Origin: Cyprinodon diabolis
Lineage: Eukaryota > Chordata > Actinopteri > Cyprinodontiformes > Cyprinodontidae
Direction: 5' to 3'
Length of the DNA stretch: 64,000 nt
NCBI GenBank assembly: GCA_030533445.1
Contig: CM060065.1
Span: 26,479,974-26,543,973 of the forward strand
The notes beneath the pieces were generated by a model. That model was not told the DNA's origin. It saw only the letters and a program-made list of their open reading frames with translations, and did no database searches. The position numbers were made by a program, and so were the translations under genes. Below, in pieces: positions 10,109-64,000 of this stretch. Position 1 is the first letter of the stretch, and each line of letters begins with the position of its first letter.

Positions 10109-10310
10109 AATATTCTAATTTTCTGATATGATGAATTTGAGATTTTCATTTGTTGTCATTTGTAATCATCAAAATTAAACAAAATAAACATCTGAAATAT
10201 ATGAGTTTGTATGTAATGTATGAATATAATATACAAGTTTCACTTTTTAAATGGAATTACTGAAATCAATCTACTTTTTCATGATATTCTAATTTTATGA
10301 CCAGCACCTG
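10109..10310. repeat. Tc1 terminal inverted repeat, right
   Basis: Reverse-complement partner of 8702-8903, ending ATGACCAGCACCTG followed by the TA target duplicate. Confidence 0.93.
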
Positions 10311-10312
10311 TA

Positions 10313-13300
10313 TATCAATATCAGAAAATACCCTGTATAAGCACTTAGGATATGAAGTTAGCAGCTCTTCCTACAATTATGGTCTTGGGATCTGTTGATT
10401 TCTTATATTGAAAATAGGCATAAAATCTCATCATAGTCAATATTTAATTGCAGTTTAAGAAAAAAAGGGGGTTATGAAAAAGGTTCAGAAAATATAAAGC
10501 AAATTTAAAACTGAGCAATCTCAGGAGATGGCACTCAATTTGGGGTGTGGTCGTAACTAGAAATTTAAAATTTGTCTTATATAAAGTAGAAGACCTTGTG
10601 CTTTAATCTACACAAAATTAAGGTAACTCACTTTCATAAATAAAGGCAAAATTCTGAAGTTTAAAAGTGACCCTAAAGATCATCCATTACATGTGCTTAA
10701 AAGGACAAAATGGGGGAGCTGGAGAGGTGTCATGGAGGAAACTGCAGAGTGTGTGTTGATGATTTGGCCTCCAAATCCTTGCAATTTAAACTGGGTTTAA
10801 TAGATTAATAGCACTCAGAGGAATGGTTCAAGCACCACAAAGACCATTGACATAAATAATAATGGTGTCACCAGGTGTATGCATTTTCAGTAGTTCAATG
10901 TGCTAAAAAATAGCTGCTGTGAGAAAATACAAGACAAATTCAGCACCCTGAATTATTTGACAGAGAGGTGTGACCAATTACTTCCTGCAATGGTGCTAAA
11001 CAGAAAATGTTATTTTTTGTTAAATGTCAAATCTTTCCAGATTCACTTGGTGTTTGTTGCCCATGTCCAACAGGCTATGATGTGTGTGTGTGTGTGTGTG
11101 TGGAGTTGAGTATAATATAGAATAACCATGGTCAGACAATCTGAACTCAAGGCTCTCTTGGTAAGAGGTAGCCGTGCTGAAAACTGTTCCACCTAAAGTC
11201 CTTCTATTTAGATTTGCTTTATTCACTCTGTGCTTTACAGCTAATGGTCATACCCAGGAACACCCACTGCTAGGCTTTGTGAAATCCATTGTTTGCATCA
11301 CAAGATAACAATCCAGTTGAACCATTTGTGTATTTTAGCTTACATTTTACTTTCATTCAAATTCAATCTGTGCTCATTGATTTGTCTAATATAATAAAAG
11401 TGGTAGTTTTAAGAAACTGTAAGTGTAGTAATAAGAAACTGTTCATTGTATGAAAAGTAAATGTTGAGATTCTATGTTAGAATATTCCCTTTTTTCCCCT
11501 TTGACAACATACTCAACAATTCGTAATATGTGCGGGTACTTCACTTAGGTCCATGGAAAATAAAACAGGGTGTCAAATCTCAAGTCAGGGGCTAATATTA
11601 GAACAGCTCCATACAGTAATCTCATATGTATATCAATAAGATTGTAATATATTCGCTTTCTTCATGACATCTGGGCCAGGATGCCTTTACCTGCTATATC
11701 TGATAATGTTAGCAGAGTTAAGAGGGGGGGAAAAAATACAGAACACTTTTCAATTCAAAAACTAATATAATGATTTGTTGCTGGTATACATATTTGAGCT
11801 ACATGTTCAGTTAGGAAAAACAGCTTCAGTGCAAACCCCCTGAATTCTAGTACATTAACAGCTCTGCTAAGTCACAAGTATTAGAAACAAAATCAGCTCA
11901 ACAGAATATTGTTACAAAAAAAGGCACAAAGGGTGTCCAGAAGTAACTGCCTCCATCTTTGGGAACATTTGCATAAGTGAGTAATTACATCTGCTGATTA
12001 TCAATCTGAAACTGTGTCAGAGGCACAACCATCATACAATTACAGCAGAGTGCAACAATGTAAGTTAGTGGAAAAACTGCATATAAATACATCTCCATAA
12101 AATACAAAGACTAAACCAAGAATAAAGATTCATTTAGTACCATTAATCAAAATTAACTCAAACATATACAGTATTTATAATTTGCCAAAATTATGTTCAA
12201 CAGTTTCTTTATTATAATCTATTCTATATTTGGAAAAAAGTGCAATTAATAGCATTTGCAGGGAGCAAGTTTCCACTTAGATGAAACTATAAGAATCGCC
12301 TGAACTATTTATTGCTAAAGAGTGAAGAGTTTCCTGTATATTATCATTTAATCTAGCGATGCAGGATTAATGAACATTTATAAAAAAAACAATTGGTGCA
12401 AGTGGTCCAGGTTTCCAATTCCAACATTTGAGACCGTGCTGGTATTCTAGACTGGATTATATATTTCTACAGTAGAGTCTCAAAAAAAGTCCTTGCTTAG
12501 CTGGTAATAAACCAGGGAGAAATCATTTTATGGTGTACAACCTGATAGCAGAGAGCAGAAGCAGAGTTTTACATTTCCTGAGAATAGAATTACCTTCAGC
12601 TTCTGTTTTTTTTTTTTTCTGAATAGGTAATGATCATCAGAGTATGTTCAGAAAAATATCTGCTGCTGAAACAAGTATCCATATAACACTTTCAGACTTC
12701 TCTGTATCTCACCCACATTCTGCCGTGGATTGGAAAATAAATGTGATTCGTGGGCCATGTCAGAACTAAAGAAAATGCACTTCTTTTTTTTTTAGATATT
12801 GCATCTTAGCCCATGTCGAAATAAGGCTGTGAAAATTTTGATTCAAAACCTGGAACTTATTGGAATTAAAGAATTTGTCCCTTTTCAGATAATTGCTAAT
12901 TTGGCTGCCCTCCATTGGGAACATTTTCCTCTCAGTGCCTTGCCAGAAGGCACATATGTTTAAAAAGAAAAAAATAAAGAAAGATTTGTAAACACCTTGC
13001 AACGCAAAAGAAGAAATATTTACCACAGAATTAAGTTCCCACAGCTCCTTCACCCATTTTCAATACACACACTTTGATAACAGAAACATTAAGCCAGAAA
13101 ACAACCAAGGTCAGACCCTGAAAACCCACCATTTGTTGTAAAAGAAAAATTTAAAAAATACAATTACAGCAAACTGCTTCTCATTCCTATATTACATTCA
13201 TACAGGCCAGATATCTTCTATCTTCACCACTGAACAGATTTTGGGTTAGCTGGTAGTTACAATCCACATATATTTGAATCTGATCAGAGAATTGCATCAG

Positions 13301-13812
13301 TGCTGCTACACTAAAAGGAGCGTTTCCTAATTTCACACAATTTAGCTGATAGCAATCCTACAGTGATATAAAACAGAAAGGAAATGACAAAGGATTGGAG
13401 AATGCACTTTGATTGTAATGGTAAAGGTATACCATCCTGATAAAATTCCCAAATGCTTGTAGTTCGACTATTATGTATTGAAGGGTAAAATACAATTGTT
13501 TCTTTTGCTTAATTGTATAAAAGACCAGATTAAAAGTTTTTTTTTCTCCCTACAGTTAGGACCTTGCAGTAATGAGTTACTAGTCCAAACGAAATATGCC
13601 CTTTTGGTGACAACGATTTGGTTTTAAGAATTATAGCTATAATAAGGAATGACCTCAGATTTAGAGCAGCATTAGTGGTGCAAGTACTAATAAATGACGG
13701 TGTGCAAAAAACTTGAAATCCTAAAAAGGCTATTTTTAATTTGTTAGCATATTTATTGGAACATATGCTAAAGGTTGTGGAAAGTATTCTGATTAATTAG
13801 GACAGAAGTCCA
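10313..13812 (-). other. mtmr10 3' UTR and intergenic flank
   Basis: No open reading frame of interest. It includes a TG microsatellite near 11081-11101. The part nearest 13812 must contain the mtmr10 3' UTR, since the stop codon is at 13813-13815, but I could not choose among several candidate poly(A) signals. The rest is AT-rich unique-looking sequence. Confidence 0.5.
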
Positions 13813-28606
<14,794 letters not shown>

Positions 28607-28809
28607 TGTTTTTCCGCTCTGTGACTGGTCCTCAAACAGAAAAATAACAATTGCTTCGCCCCACCAAATGAAAGGAAATAAATCCCCGAAGGTTTTCCTC
28701 AGTCAGTCGCTGACTTAATCCAGACCTTCCGTGTGTGAAATATTCATCGAGTTCCTCCGGGTGAACGACGACACTCCTCCATGGCGATAAGAAGTCAGTT
28801 TGGGGCTAG
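28607..28809 (-). other. mtmr10: mtmr10 5' UTR in first coding exon
   Basis: Sequence upstream of the ATG up to a candidate acceptor (CTTATTTTTAG on the minus strand, exon start 28809). It is locally CpG-rich, as expected for a promoter-proximal exon. Confidence 0.5.
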
Positions 28810-29040
28810 CTAAAAATAAGTTGACAGAAGTTAACGTTAAGACTTCGGCGTTAGCTCGTTTAGCTAGCTAACGCAAACTACTAAATTAAGTTTGTTAGTA
28901 TCGCTCCCACGCGGATAAATCACCGTAAAGATCGATAAATGCGTCGCTTAATGGCCTACATTTTTTTCTTTACACCTGTTACTGCATAAGTTCCCCACCA
29001 GCTACTTCCTTAAAGTCCAACTGTTAAAGCAGCGCAGTAC

Positions 29041-29110
29041 CTGACGCTGCGAAGGACTTGACGGCGGCCATGTTTATACAGAGGCGAAGGTCCCGCCCTG
29101 CTTCCGGCCT
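29041..29110 (-). promoter_or_regulatory. mtmr10: mtmr10 non-coding first exon and core promoter region
   Basis: On the minus strand CGCAGCGTCAG is followed by GTACTG, a usable donor at 29041. Upstream lie a YY1-like element (reverse complement of GGCGGCCATGTT, near 29064-29074) and a CpG-rich stretch with CCCGCCC and CTTCCGG (ETS-like) near 29091-29107. There is no TATA box. The transcription start is inferred to lie near 29080-29110. Confidence 0.5.
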
Positions 29111-29389
29111 CAGCGCTGCTGTCCACTGAGACTTTCCTTCAGGCTTTTCTTCTCAGGTTAACACAGGACAGTACTCACAATATGTCTATATTATTAGCCA
29201 AATAGATTTATATCAGTGCAAAGCATAGTAAATCATGACCAGCTACAGCGGTACAGTAAATATGTTAGCAAACATGCAGTATACTTCATGGACTACAAAT
29301 CCCATCGGACTCCTATGGATTACCTTGTTTGTTGTTGCGACCTTGTTTTTCAACATCAACTAAACTTTGCTTGACCTACATACAGCTAT

Positions 29390-29432
<43 letters not shown>
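29390..29432. repeat. compound CA/TA microsatellite
   Basis: A CA run followed directly by a TA run, in the intergenic region just upstream of mtmr10. Confidence 0.95.
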
Positions 29433-29610
29433 GAAACCAACTTAGAGCAGCAGTTATACCATGGTTGCGAAAAAAATATATAAATATTTTATATTTTACA
29501 TTTAAGATAAATAATAAATTCTCTTCTGTCAAGATGCTTTATCCAAAACTCCACAAGTCAAAAAGTTTGACATGGTTTATTTCTGTATAAAGTCTTCCTT
29601 AAGGAACCTT

Positions 29611-29684
29611 TCACTATCTGATCGACAGATTAATCCATTATCAATATAATCATCAAAATAATCATTAGTTGCAGCCCTAATATA
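29611..29684. mobile_element. MITE end fragment, AGGGCTGCAAC type
   Basis: Contains AATCATTAGTTGCAGCCCTA, the reverse complement of the end seen at 27468. Only one end is evident. Confidence 0.45.
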
Positions 29685-29689
29685 GGATA

Positions 29690-31820
29690 TACGATATATA
29701 TATTTTAAGCTCCACATATAATGTACGTAGGTTAAATACAAGCTTATAGCAATATTAAGCAGAGAACACATCAATTAACAAGTATTTTGTTATATGATGC
29801 ATTTATAATATGCATATTAATGACTTTATTATAGCTTATTTATTTAAAATATATAATTTTTAGGTTTATGTATTTATGCATCAGGGTTACCATTATCCAA
29901 TTCCAACAATTAACTTAATGTATTCAGATCAATACAACAATTAACATTATTTTGAGTATGTATACTTTATTAATACTAAATATACAAACCTGATTGTTTT
30001 GGTTTTTTAGTAAATAAGCTTTATTATAGAAATGGTCATCATGTGGTTTATTTAACAAGTTTTTGTTCAAATTAATTTAAAAAAAGAAAACAGATCATTT
30101 TATTAACTTTTAGGTAAATGTTTTTGTTATTGCCGTGAGTTTAGTTTCCACTTATTGAACAATTTGAAGAAAAATCGCTGTTGTAATTTTGGAGAAATAC
30201 ATTTTTGCTTTAAGTTGCCCTGATGTAATATCCCCGTTTGTCCACAAGGGGGTGGCAGTAGCGTATACCAAAAGCACCAGGGAAGTTTTTTTCAGGTTAC
30301 TGGACATCTCGTTTTTTCTTCAATAGTTTTCACCCCTGTTTTTGCTTTATAGTTCCTTTTTACATTGTTCTTTTCAATTAGAGATGAATCAAATATTTAA
30401 CCGTATAAAATGCACAAAATATTGTGGTACCCATGCTGAAATACGACCCCAGAGAAAGAAAACAAGACTAATGGACAGAAAACTAAACATTACTGTATGT
30501 GTAGGCATTGCAGACATGAAGTTGCCTGTTAAAGAGGATACACCCAAAGTTTCCAACCCAACATTTACCTTAAGGCAGGAATGTAACTGATTGTACACTA
30601 GCAAATACATCCTAATCAGCGTTTTTAAGGCATTTTTTAAGTAGTTTTTATTTGTGTGAAAGTAAGCTTGGACTGATATTTTACTCAAAACGCTAAAGTG
30701 GTATAATTCATGCTTAAATTATATTATATCATTATAATATAATATAATTATTGTATATCATTTAACATGTTAATAAAAGTTGCTATGTTAATAAGGTAAA
30801 AAGTAAAATAAACTAATAGCGAAATAATAAAGCAACATTTCCTCTTTGCTTTCTTTTGTTGATGCATGCAAAAGAAACAACCCAACATATCAACTAGAAT
30901 TCCCCAAGAATAATAATTCTTTTTTTTTTTTGCACAAGTAATTTTTTTTTTTTTTTTATGAATACAGAAACAACACACAATTTCATTATAAAGCTGTTTG
31001 ATTTGTTTTACATCAATATATTTTAAACATGTAGAAATCATTAATTATTCTTGTGGGGGAAAAAAGGTTGGTCATGGGGCCAGACTGACACAGAGACAAG
31101 GAATACCCAGTGTAAACCTCTCAGAGACCAAACTTATCTTTGAAGAATAAAAACAAACTCCATAGTTTTTTGTTTTTTTTTTATTTGTTGAAATAATGTC
31201 TATTTTTGTACTAATTATTTTATCTGGCAATGATATTTTATCTGTCTATTTTTGCACTAAAGGTTCTTATTGCACATGTTGCAGCCAGAGGCATAAATCC
31301 CATGACACTTTTACTGTAAATATCTACATACTAGTTTACTTTATTACTTTCAGTAACAATAGATGATGCATTTTAAAAAAAAGGACCGTAAACGGCCCTG
31401 CCAGAGCTTCAGTGAGTTTATTATACTCATGTAAATCATTGGACTTCTTGATTGCAGCAATAAATATCATTAACAGAAATAGAGGGCCCAAAATTGTAAT
31501 TTTGCACAGGATCCCACAGATGCTTGGGCCAGCCTTTAAATAAAACCTTATTTTTGCTGGTGACAATGCTATCCTGTTATTTTCGCCCAATTTTAAACAG
31601 GCCCCTTAGAAGAATGTTTCTTTGGGGACCAATGAGGTCTTTCAATCACTTTTGCCTTATCTTCTAACATATTTGTTTTGCAGATAACTTTGGTTGAGAC
31701 TATAATATCTTATTATTATCTCTAGCATTTACAAAAAATGAGATTGAAAATATTTTAGCTTTCAATAAAGTATTACTGTTCTGAAATGCTACAAACAAAA
31801 GCTGTAAGGTGAAAAATCTG
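29690..31820. other. intergenic between mtmr10 and myo1e
   Basis: AT-rich, with T-runs at about 30920-30957 and no supported gene. It contains the CTCF-like motif at 30242-30261, listed separately. Confidence 0.6.
30242..30261 (+). promoter_or_regulatory. CTCF-like motif
   Basis: CCACAAGGGGGTGGCAGTAG resembles the CTCF core (CCASYAGRKGGCRS) with a one-base shift in the right half. It lies between the two divergent promoters. Motif-only evidence. Confidence 0.3.
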
Positions 31821-31890
31821 ATGTTTATGGAAGAGGATTAGGACCTCTGTAAAATAAAAATAATAATAATAAAAGATATGGGGGAAAAAA

Positions 31891-32063
31891 GTCAGAATTC
31901 TGACTCTAATCTCAGAATTCTGACTTTTTCACAGAATTCTGACTCTAATCTCAGAATTCTGACTTTAAACTCAGAATTCTGACTTTTTTCTAAGAATTCT
32001 GACTTTAAACTCAGAATTCTGACTTTTTTCTAAGAATTCTGACTTTAATCTCAGAATTCTGAC
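31891..32063. repeat. 20-bp minisatellite, left array (about 9 units)
   Basis: Tandem units of the form CTCAGAATTCTGACTTTAAA, each with a GAATTC site and a 10-bp palindrome CAGAATTCTG. Nine near-identical units of 19-20 bp. Confidence 0.95.
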
Positions 32064-32303
32064 AGCTAACAAACATGTTTGCTTCAAGCCGTAACCATGT
32101 TTGTGTTAGAGACTAGCTCTCTTGTTTTATACACCTTTTGCTCTTCCATTAATGAAATAGCATCATCAGGGACCCCTCGGGTGTGTAAAAAGTCATTTTC
32201 CACTAATGTGTTATTGGCCCTCCCAAACAACTCACATCTTTGTCAGTGAAGCTTAGTGCTCCCACATTTGTTTCTTTATGGTGCCCATCTAGATTAAGAT
32301 CCA
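32064..32303. other. central unique segment of foldback
   Basis: About 240 bp without repeats or open frame, between the two oppositely oriented arrays. Confidence 0.7.
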
Positions 32304-32861
32304 AAATTCTGAGGTTAAAGTCAGAATTCTGAGAAAAAAGTCAGAATTCTGAGATTAGAGTCAGAATTCTGAAAAAAGAAGTCAGAAATTTGAGATTAAA
32401 GACAGAATTCTGAGATTAAAGGTCAGAATTCTGAGAAATAAAGTCAGAATTCTGAGATTAAAGACAGAATTCTGAGATTAAAGGTCAGAATTCTGAGAAA
32501 TAAAGTCAGAATTCTGAGATAAAAGTCAGAATTCTGAGATTAAAGACAGAATTCTGAGAAAAAAGTCAGAATTGTGAGGAAAAAAATCTGAATTTTGAGA
32601 TTAAAGTCAGAATTCTGAGATTAGAGTCAGAAATGTGAGAAAAAAGTCGGAATTCTGAGATTAGAGTCAGAATTCTGAAAAAGAATTCAGAATTTTGAGA
32701 TTAAAGTCAGAATTCTAAGATTAAAGTCAGAATTCTAAGATTAAAGTCAGAATTCTGGGATTAGAGTCAGAATTGTGATGAAAAAAGTCAGAATTCTAAG
32801 ATTAAAGTCAGAATTGTGAGGAAAAAAGTCAGAATTTTGAGATTATAGACAGAATTCTGAC
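32304..32861. repeat. 20-bp minisatellite, right array (about 28 units)
   Basis: Units of the form GTCAGAATTCTGAGATTAAA, the reverse complement of the left-array unit. About 28 units of 20-21 bp, more diverged than the left array. A three-unit (about 62-bp) higher-order block repeats around 32401-32525. Confidence 0.95.
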
Positions 32862-33091
32862 ATTTTCCCATATTAAACTGAAATAATATTTAAAAATCAG
32901 CTCACTTTTTTTCAGTAATCCTCTTCCGTAGATGTTCTCTTACTAACTATAGCATTTTTCCCCCCTTCCCAGTACATAAAGAGAAGGCTATTTTCCCGAC
33001 TAACCAGATTTCTCCCATTGTCACAGCATGACAACATTTCACGCTGAAATGAATATCATTCTGGGATGACGCTGAAATCCCGCTGAACCTT

Positions 33092-33170
33092 CGCGCATGC
33101 GCACCAGAGTCTCTCCCAGAACGTGCTGAATATTTAAAGGCAGCGCTCGCTGGGTTCCCTTTGATTGGAT
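33092..33170 (+). promoter_or_regulatory. myo1e promoter with NRF1 site
   Basis: CGCGCATGCGCA at 33092-33103 is a perfect palindromic NRF1 consensus. About 30 bp on is a TATA-like TATTTAAA (33131-33138), followed by CpG-rich sequence and an inverted CCAAT box (ATTGG, 33164-33168). This fits initiation at about 33160-33180. Confidence 0.6.
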
Positions 33171-33455
33171 CCTGCGGCTCAGTTTCCTGTGTTATGTTGC
33201 AGAGCCGCTGCTCCGCTGCTGGCTGGCTGTCAGTGAGGGACTGCACTATGGACGGAGGACACCGCTGACAAAACCTGCATCCATGCTGCTTATCACAAAT
33301 TACTTCTGTAAAGTTGGACTCTCTTCTCTGGTTTTAAGTTAAATCTGTAGACTTTTTTTATTTAATATTTTTTAAGGAGATCGATCCTCACCGAGTTTCG
33401 TACAAATACTGGATTGTGGGAATACGACAGAGTGGGACTGCTGCGAAATTAGAGG

Positions 33456-33458
<3 letters not shown>
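33165..33458 (+). other. myo1e: myo1e exon 1 (5' UTR plus ATG)
   Basis: The exon 5' end is inferred from the promoter. The last three bases are the ATG start (33456-33458), immediately followed by a GTGAGT donor. The start is supported because ATG joined to exon 2 gives [20 protein letters not shown], matching the family N-terminus exactly in frame. Confidence 0.75.
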
Positions 33459-61673
<28,215 letters not shown>

Positions 61674-62630
61674 GTAAAAAAAGATCAGATCTTTCTCTTT
61701 CAGAACATGATGTAATAGACACGAGGAATGTTACTTATGCTTCGTTGCATAGATGGTTTGAATTTATGAGGGAATTCAAGAGAAAAAAACTATAAAGTTT
61801 AATACAAAATAAGCAATAATCACATTGTTATAGAGGTCTAAAAGATGATACATACGGCCAGTTATAATAAAATGCAAAACAGCTCTGGTTAACAATACAA
61901 TATTCAGATAATGCTGCATTATAGTTATTTGTTCTATGTTAAAAGTAGACTTTGGTCTATCTACTTTCGGAAAGCCCAGTGGGAAGAGCACTTACAGCAA
62001 TTAGATGGCTCTGGAAGTGATAATTACACTTGCACAACAGCTCAAGAATTTTTTGTAAATGTTTTGCACAAAATAGGCTATCTTGACATATGATAAATAT
62101 TATACTATGCTTTTGACAAACATATTTTAGGGTTGGATGTGTTTTTAACTTTTATAAATTCTTATTTTTTTTAACCTTTTATAGATATATTTTTAGGCTG
62201 TAAGATCTAAGTAAATATGAAAAATGTTTAATTAGTCTAATTGCAGTTGTGCCTGCCTTTTGCAGTCCCCATCATGCTCATCTCTTTTTTACTATCAGCC
62301 AAACAGCAGCTTCTTGCTCTCCCAGCCCCCCTTCAGCCATCTGGCTTTCCCCCGAACCCCAAGTCCAGCAGATGTCCAGTTCCTAATCTTTTTAGGGATC
62401 TAAAGTTTGATGAGGAAAAAGGCCCACATCACAAGGGCTTCTTATATTTAATCTAGTCAGAGCTATTTCCAACAAGGCCGAATCAGAAAGGATGACTATG
62501 TATGAAGCTACAGAAATATATACATCTCCCAAAGCCATTTAGGAACATTCCTCAATTGGTATTATTGTTTTATTAATTCATGCAGAACTTATTTTATGTT
62601 TTTTATGTGTATATTTTAGTTAATATAGTT
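61674..62630 (+). other. myo1e intron 5, first part
   Basis: Intron following the P-loop exon. A C-rich patch at about 62290-62375 has no recognisable identity. No further exon. Confidence 0.55.
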
Positions 62631-62639
62631 CATTTAAAT

Positions 62640-63560
62640 TATTCCATTGAGTTTTACATGAATCAGTTGGGGCACATTATTTTGCAACCTGTTTTTGCAC
62701 TTAGAGTGCCTGTAAACATTTTCTAAAACTCATGAGAATTATCCTGTTTCCATACAATTAAACCACAAAATTCCCTGTATCTTATTGTTATACTATGTAA
62801 TGGACCAACATAAATCAGGGAATTATAACAAAGATAGATATAGACTCAAATATAATTGACTTTAGTTTCAAACACAGATTATTGTAAAAGTTTTGTATTT
62901 AACTTAGCAGAATAATTAGTTTGTTCCAAGTCTTATGTGGTATTTCTCTGCCAGTTTAAAGAAGGGAAGCTTTTCTTTTGAAATACCTCTGTTATCTTCA
63001 TCCATCTTACCATTTACTAGGAGCAGATTCCCTGTCTCTGATAGGAAAAAAAGACAATGGTTCCCACAGCAAAAGGCTGTCACTACTATGTCTGATAGTG
63101 AGAACGATGTGCTCAGGATCTTTTTTAGATTTAAAAAAATCCACGTTGTGTTCATCTAACCAGAGCAACATCTTTTCCATTTTTCTCTGTCTCCTAGAAG
63201 GCTTTTGGCTAAACGGCAAATGGAAACGCTTTCAATTGAATTCTTTCTTCTACTACTTTTTGAAGGTCAGATTAGTGAAGTGCATGGCTATGGATTTTTC
63301 CACCTGAGTTGGAGATATTTGCAGATCCTTCACTGTTGCCACATAGCTCTTGGCTGTTTGTCTGATTTATGCTCTTCTTGCCTTGTCTAGCTGCTGGTTT
63401 GGGGTGGCATTTCCTAAGGTGTTAAGGTGTTCCTTATTCTTTATATTTTATGTGACTGATAGATCAGTGCTTGGTTGGATGTTAAAATCGTATACCCTTA
63501 TACCCACTTTTATCCAGTTTTTTTCTTGCCCATCTTCATGATGCAATCATTTTACCAAAT
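62640..63560 (-). mobile_element. decayed Tc1-like transposon
   Basis: Matches the antisense pattern of a common fish Tc1 family: GGCTAAACGGCAAATGGAAA near 63207, ACCTGAGTTGGAGATATTTG near 63302, GCTCTTGGCTGTTTGTCTGA near 63345, GCTCTTCTTGCCTTGTCTAG near 63370 and ATCTTCATGATGCAATCA near 63532. Terminal repeats are degraded and ends approximate. Confidence 0.65.
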
Positions 63561-64000
63561 TACACACCATATAACTTTATGTACAGAATAGCTGTTCAGA
63601 ATATTTCTTCTATGTGTCAGTTAGGCACTACAATGTGGCTGTCATATAAAATCTCCAAATAATACACAAGGTTTGGGGATATAAAGTGACAAATTAAGAT
63701 CTAAAAAGATAAAGATATAATTTTTTTGGAGTTTTAGGAACCTGATTACTGTTGATCCCTTTCTTTTAAAGATGACTGAGTGTAGGCAAAAGAAAAATAT
63801 TCCATTTGGCCTTTGTGAGCAATAATAGAATAGGGAACCTCTCCGTCTGCTTTAAAGATTGGAAACTCATGTGTCTCTGACGCGCACATGGCTTGCAGAA
63901 AGGATAATGTCCTCCAGACAGTGTGCGTGTTTTTTGCTGTCTGTGCATGTGGGGGGGTGTGTGTATGTTCATACACTCATCCTTCTATTTGAGTGGAAAC

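Larger units (their letters stand above)
8702..10310 (-). mobile_element. complete Tc1/mariner transposon with intact transposase
   Basis: A 1609-bp element with 202-bp terminal inverted repeats, 8702-8903 and 10109-10310. By eye they differ at a single position (G at 8750 against C in the other arm). Both ends read CAGGTGCTGGTCATAAAATT and are flanked by TA (8700-8701 and 10311-10312), the Tc1/mariner target duplication. It carries one uninterrupted transposase gene. The near-identical repeats and open frame indicate recent insertion and possibly an autonomous copy. Confidence 0.95.
31826..32930. mobile_element. foldback structure with minisatellite arms
   Basis: A 1.1-kb inverted arrangement. 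The outer ends are TATGGAAGAGGATTA (31826-31840) and the inverted TAATCCTCTTCCGTA (32916-32930), matching at 14 of 15 positions. Just inside are ATATGGGGGAAAA (about 31876) and its inverted partner TTTTCCCATATTA (about 32863). The arms are arrays of the same 20-bp unit in opposite orientation (31891-32063 and 32304-32861), around a 240-bp unique centre. No open reading frame. The architecture resembles foldback-type DNA elements, but I cannot show a target-site duplication. Alternatively it is an inverted minisatellite duplication. Confidence 0.6.

Noticed and set aside
31891..32861. Regularly spaced repeats resembling a CRISPR array
   Set aside because: Units are contiguous 20-21 bp tandem repeats without unique spacers, in a vertebrate genome. 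It is a minisatellite.

Overview
This is vertebrate nuclear DNA, almost certainly from a ray-finned (teleost) fish. It is AT-rich and intron-dense, with long introns, GT-AG splice sites and a mobile-element load typical of teleosts: Tc1-type transposons, tRNA-derived SINEs, LINE fragments and foldback MITEs. Three protein genes are supported, each by in-phase exon chains whose products resemble known vertebrate families. Orthology is judged from remembered family sequences; no database search was run.

Layout: (1) 1-6.4 kb, minus strand: atxn1l (ataxin-1-like), two coding exons (3924-2878 and 2446-1049, 814 residues), a 5' UTR segment and a probable non-coding first exon near 6.25 kb beside a perfect CRE. 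(2) 6.4-13.8 kb: intergenic. It holds a 141-bp copy of atxn1l coding sequence and a complete, apparently intact Tc1 transposon (8702-10310). (3) 13.8-29.1 kb, minus strand: mtmr10 in 16 coding exons (765 residues), a catalytically dead myotubularin. Its introns carry a LINE 3' end, a long AT microsatellite and a decayed Tc1. (4) 29.1-33.1 kb: the spacer between the divergent mtmr10 and myo1e promoters. It carries a 1.1-kb foldback structure whose arms are inverted arrays of a 20-bp minisatellite. (5) 33.1 kb to the window end, plus strand: the 5' part of myo1e (long-tailed class I myosin). Exon 1 carries only the ATG; a 19.4-kb intron follows, then exons 2-5 up to and including the ATP-binding P-loop. 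The gene continues past the window.

The three genes have unrelated jobs: a nuclear co-repressor, a phosphoinositide-phosphatase pseudoenzyme and an actin motor. They form no operon-like unit. The most unusual material is non-coding: the minisatellite foldback at 31.8-32.9 kb, a perfect 50-bp inverted repeat in myo1e intron 1, the displaced atxn1l exon fragment, a SINE/MITE junction seen twice in inverted orientation, and at least seven Tc1-type elements of different families and ages, one of which looks recently active.
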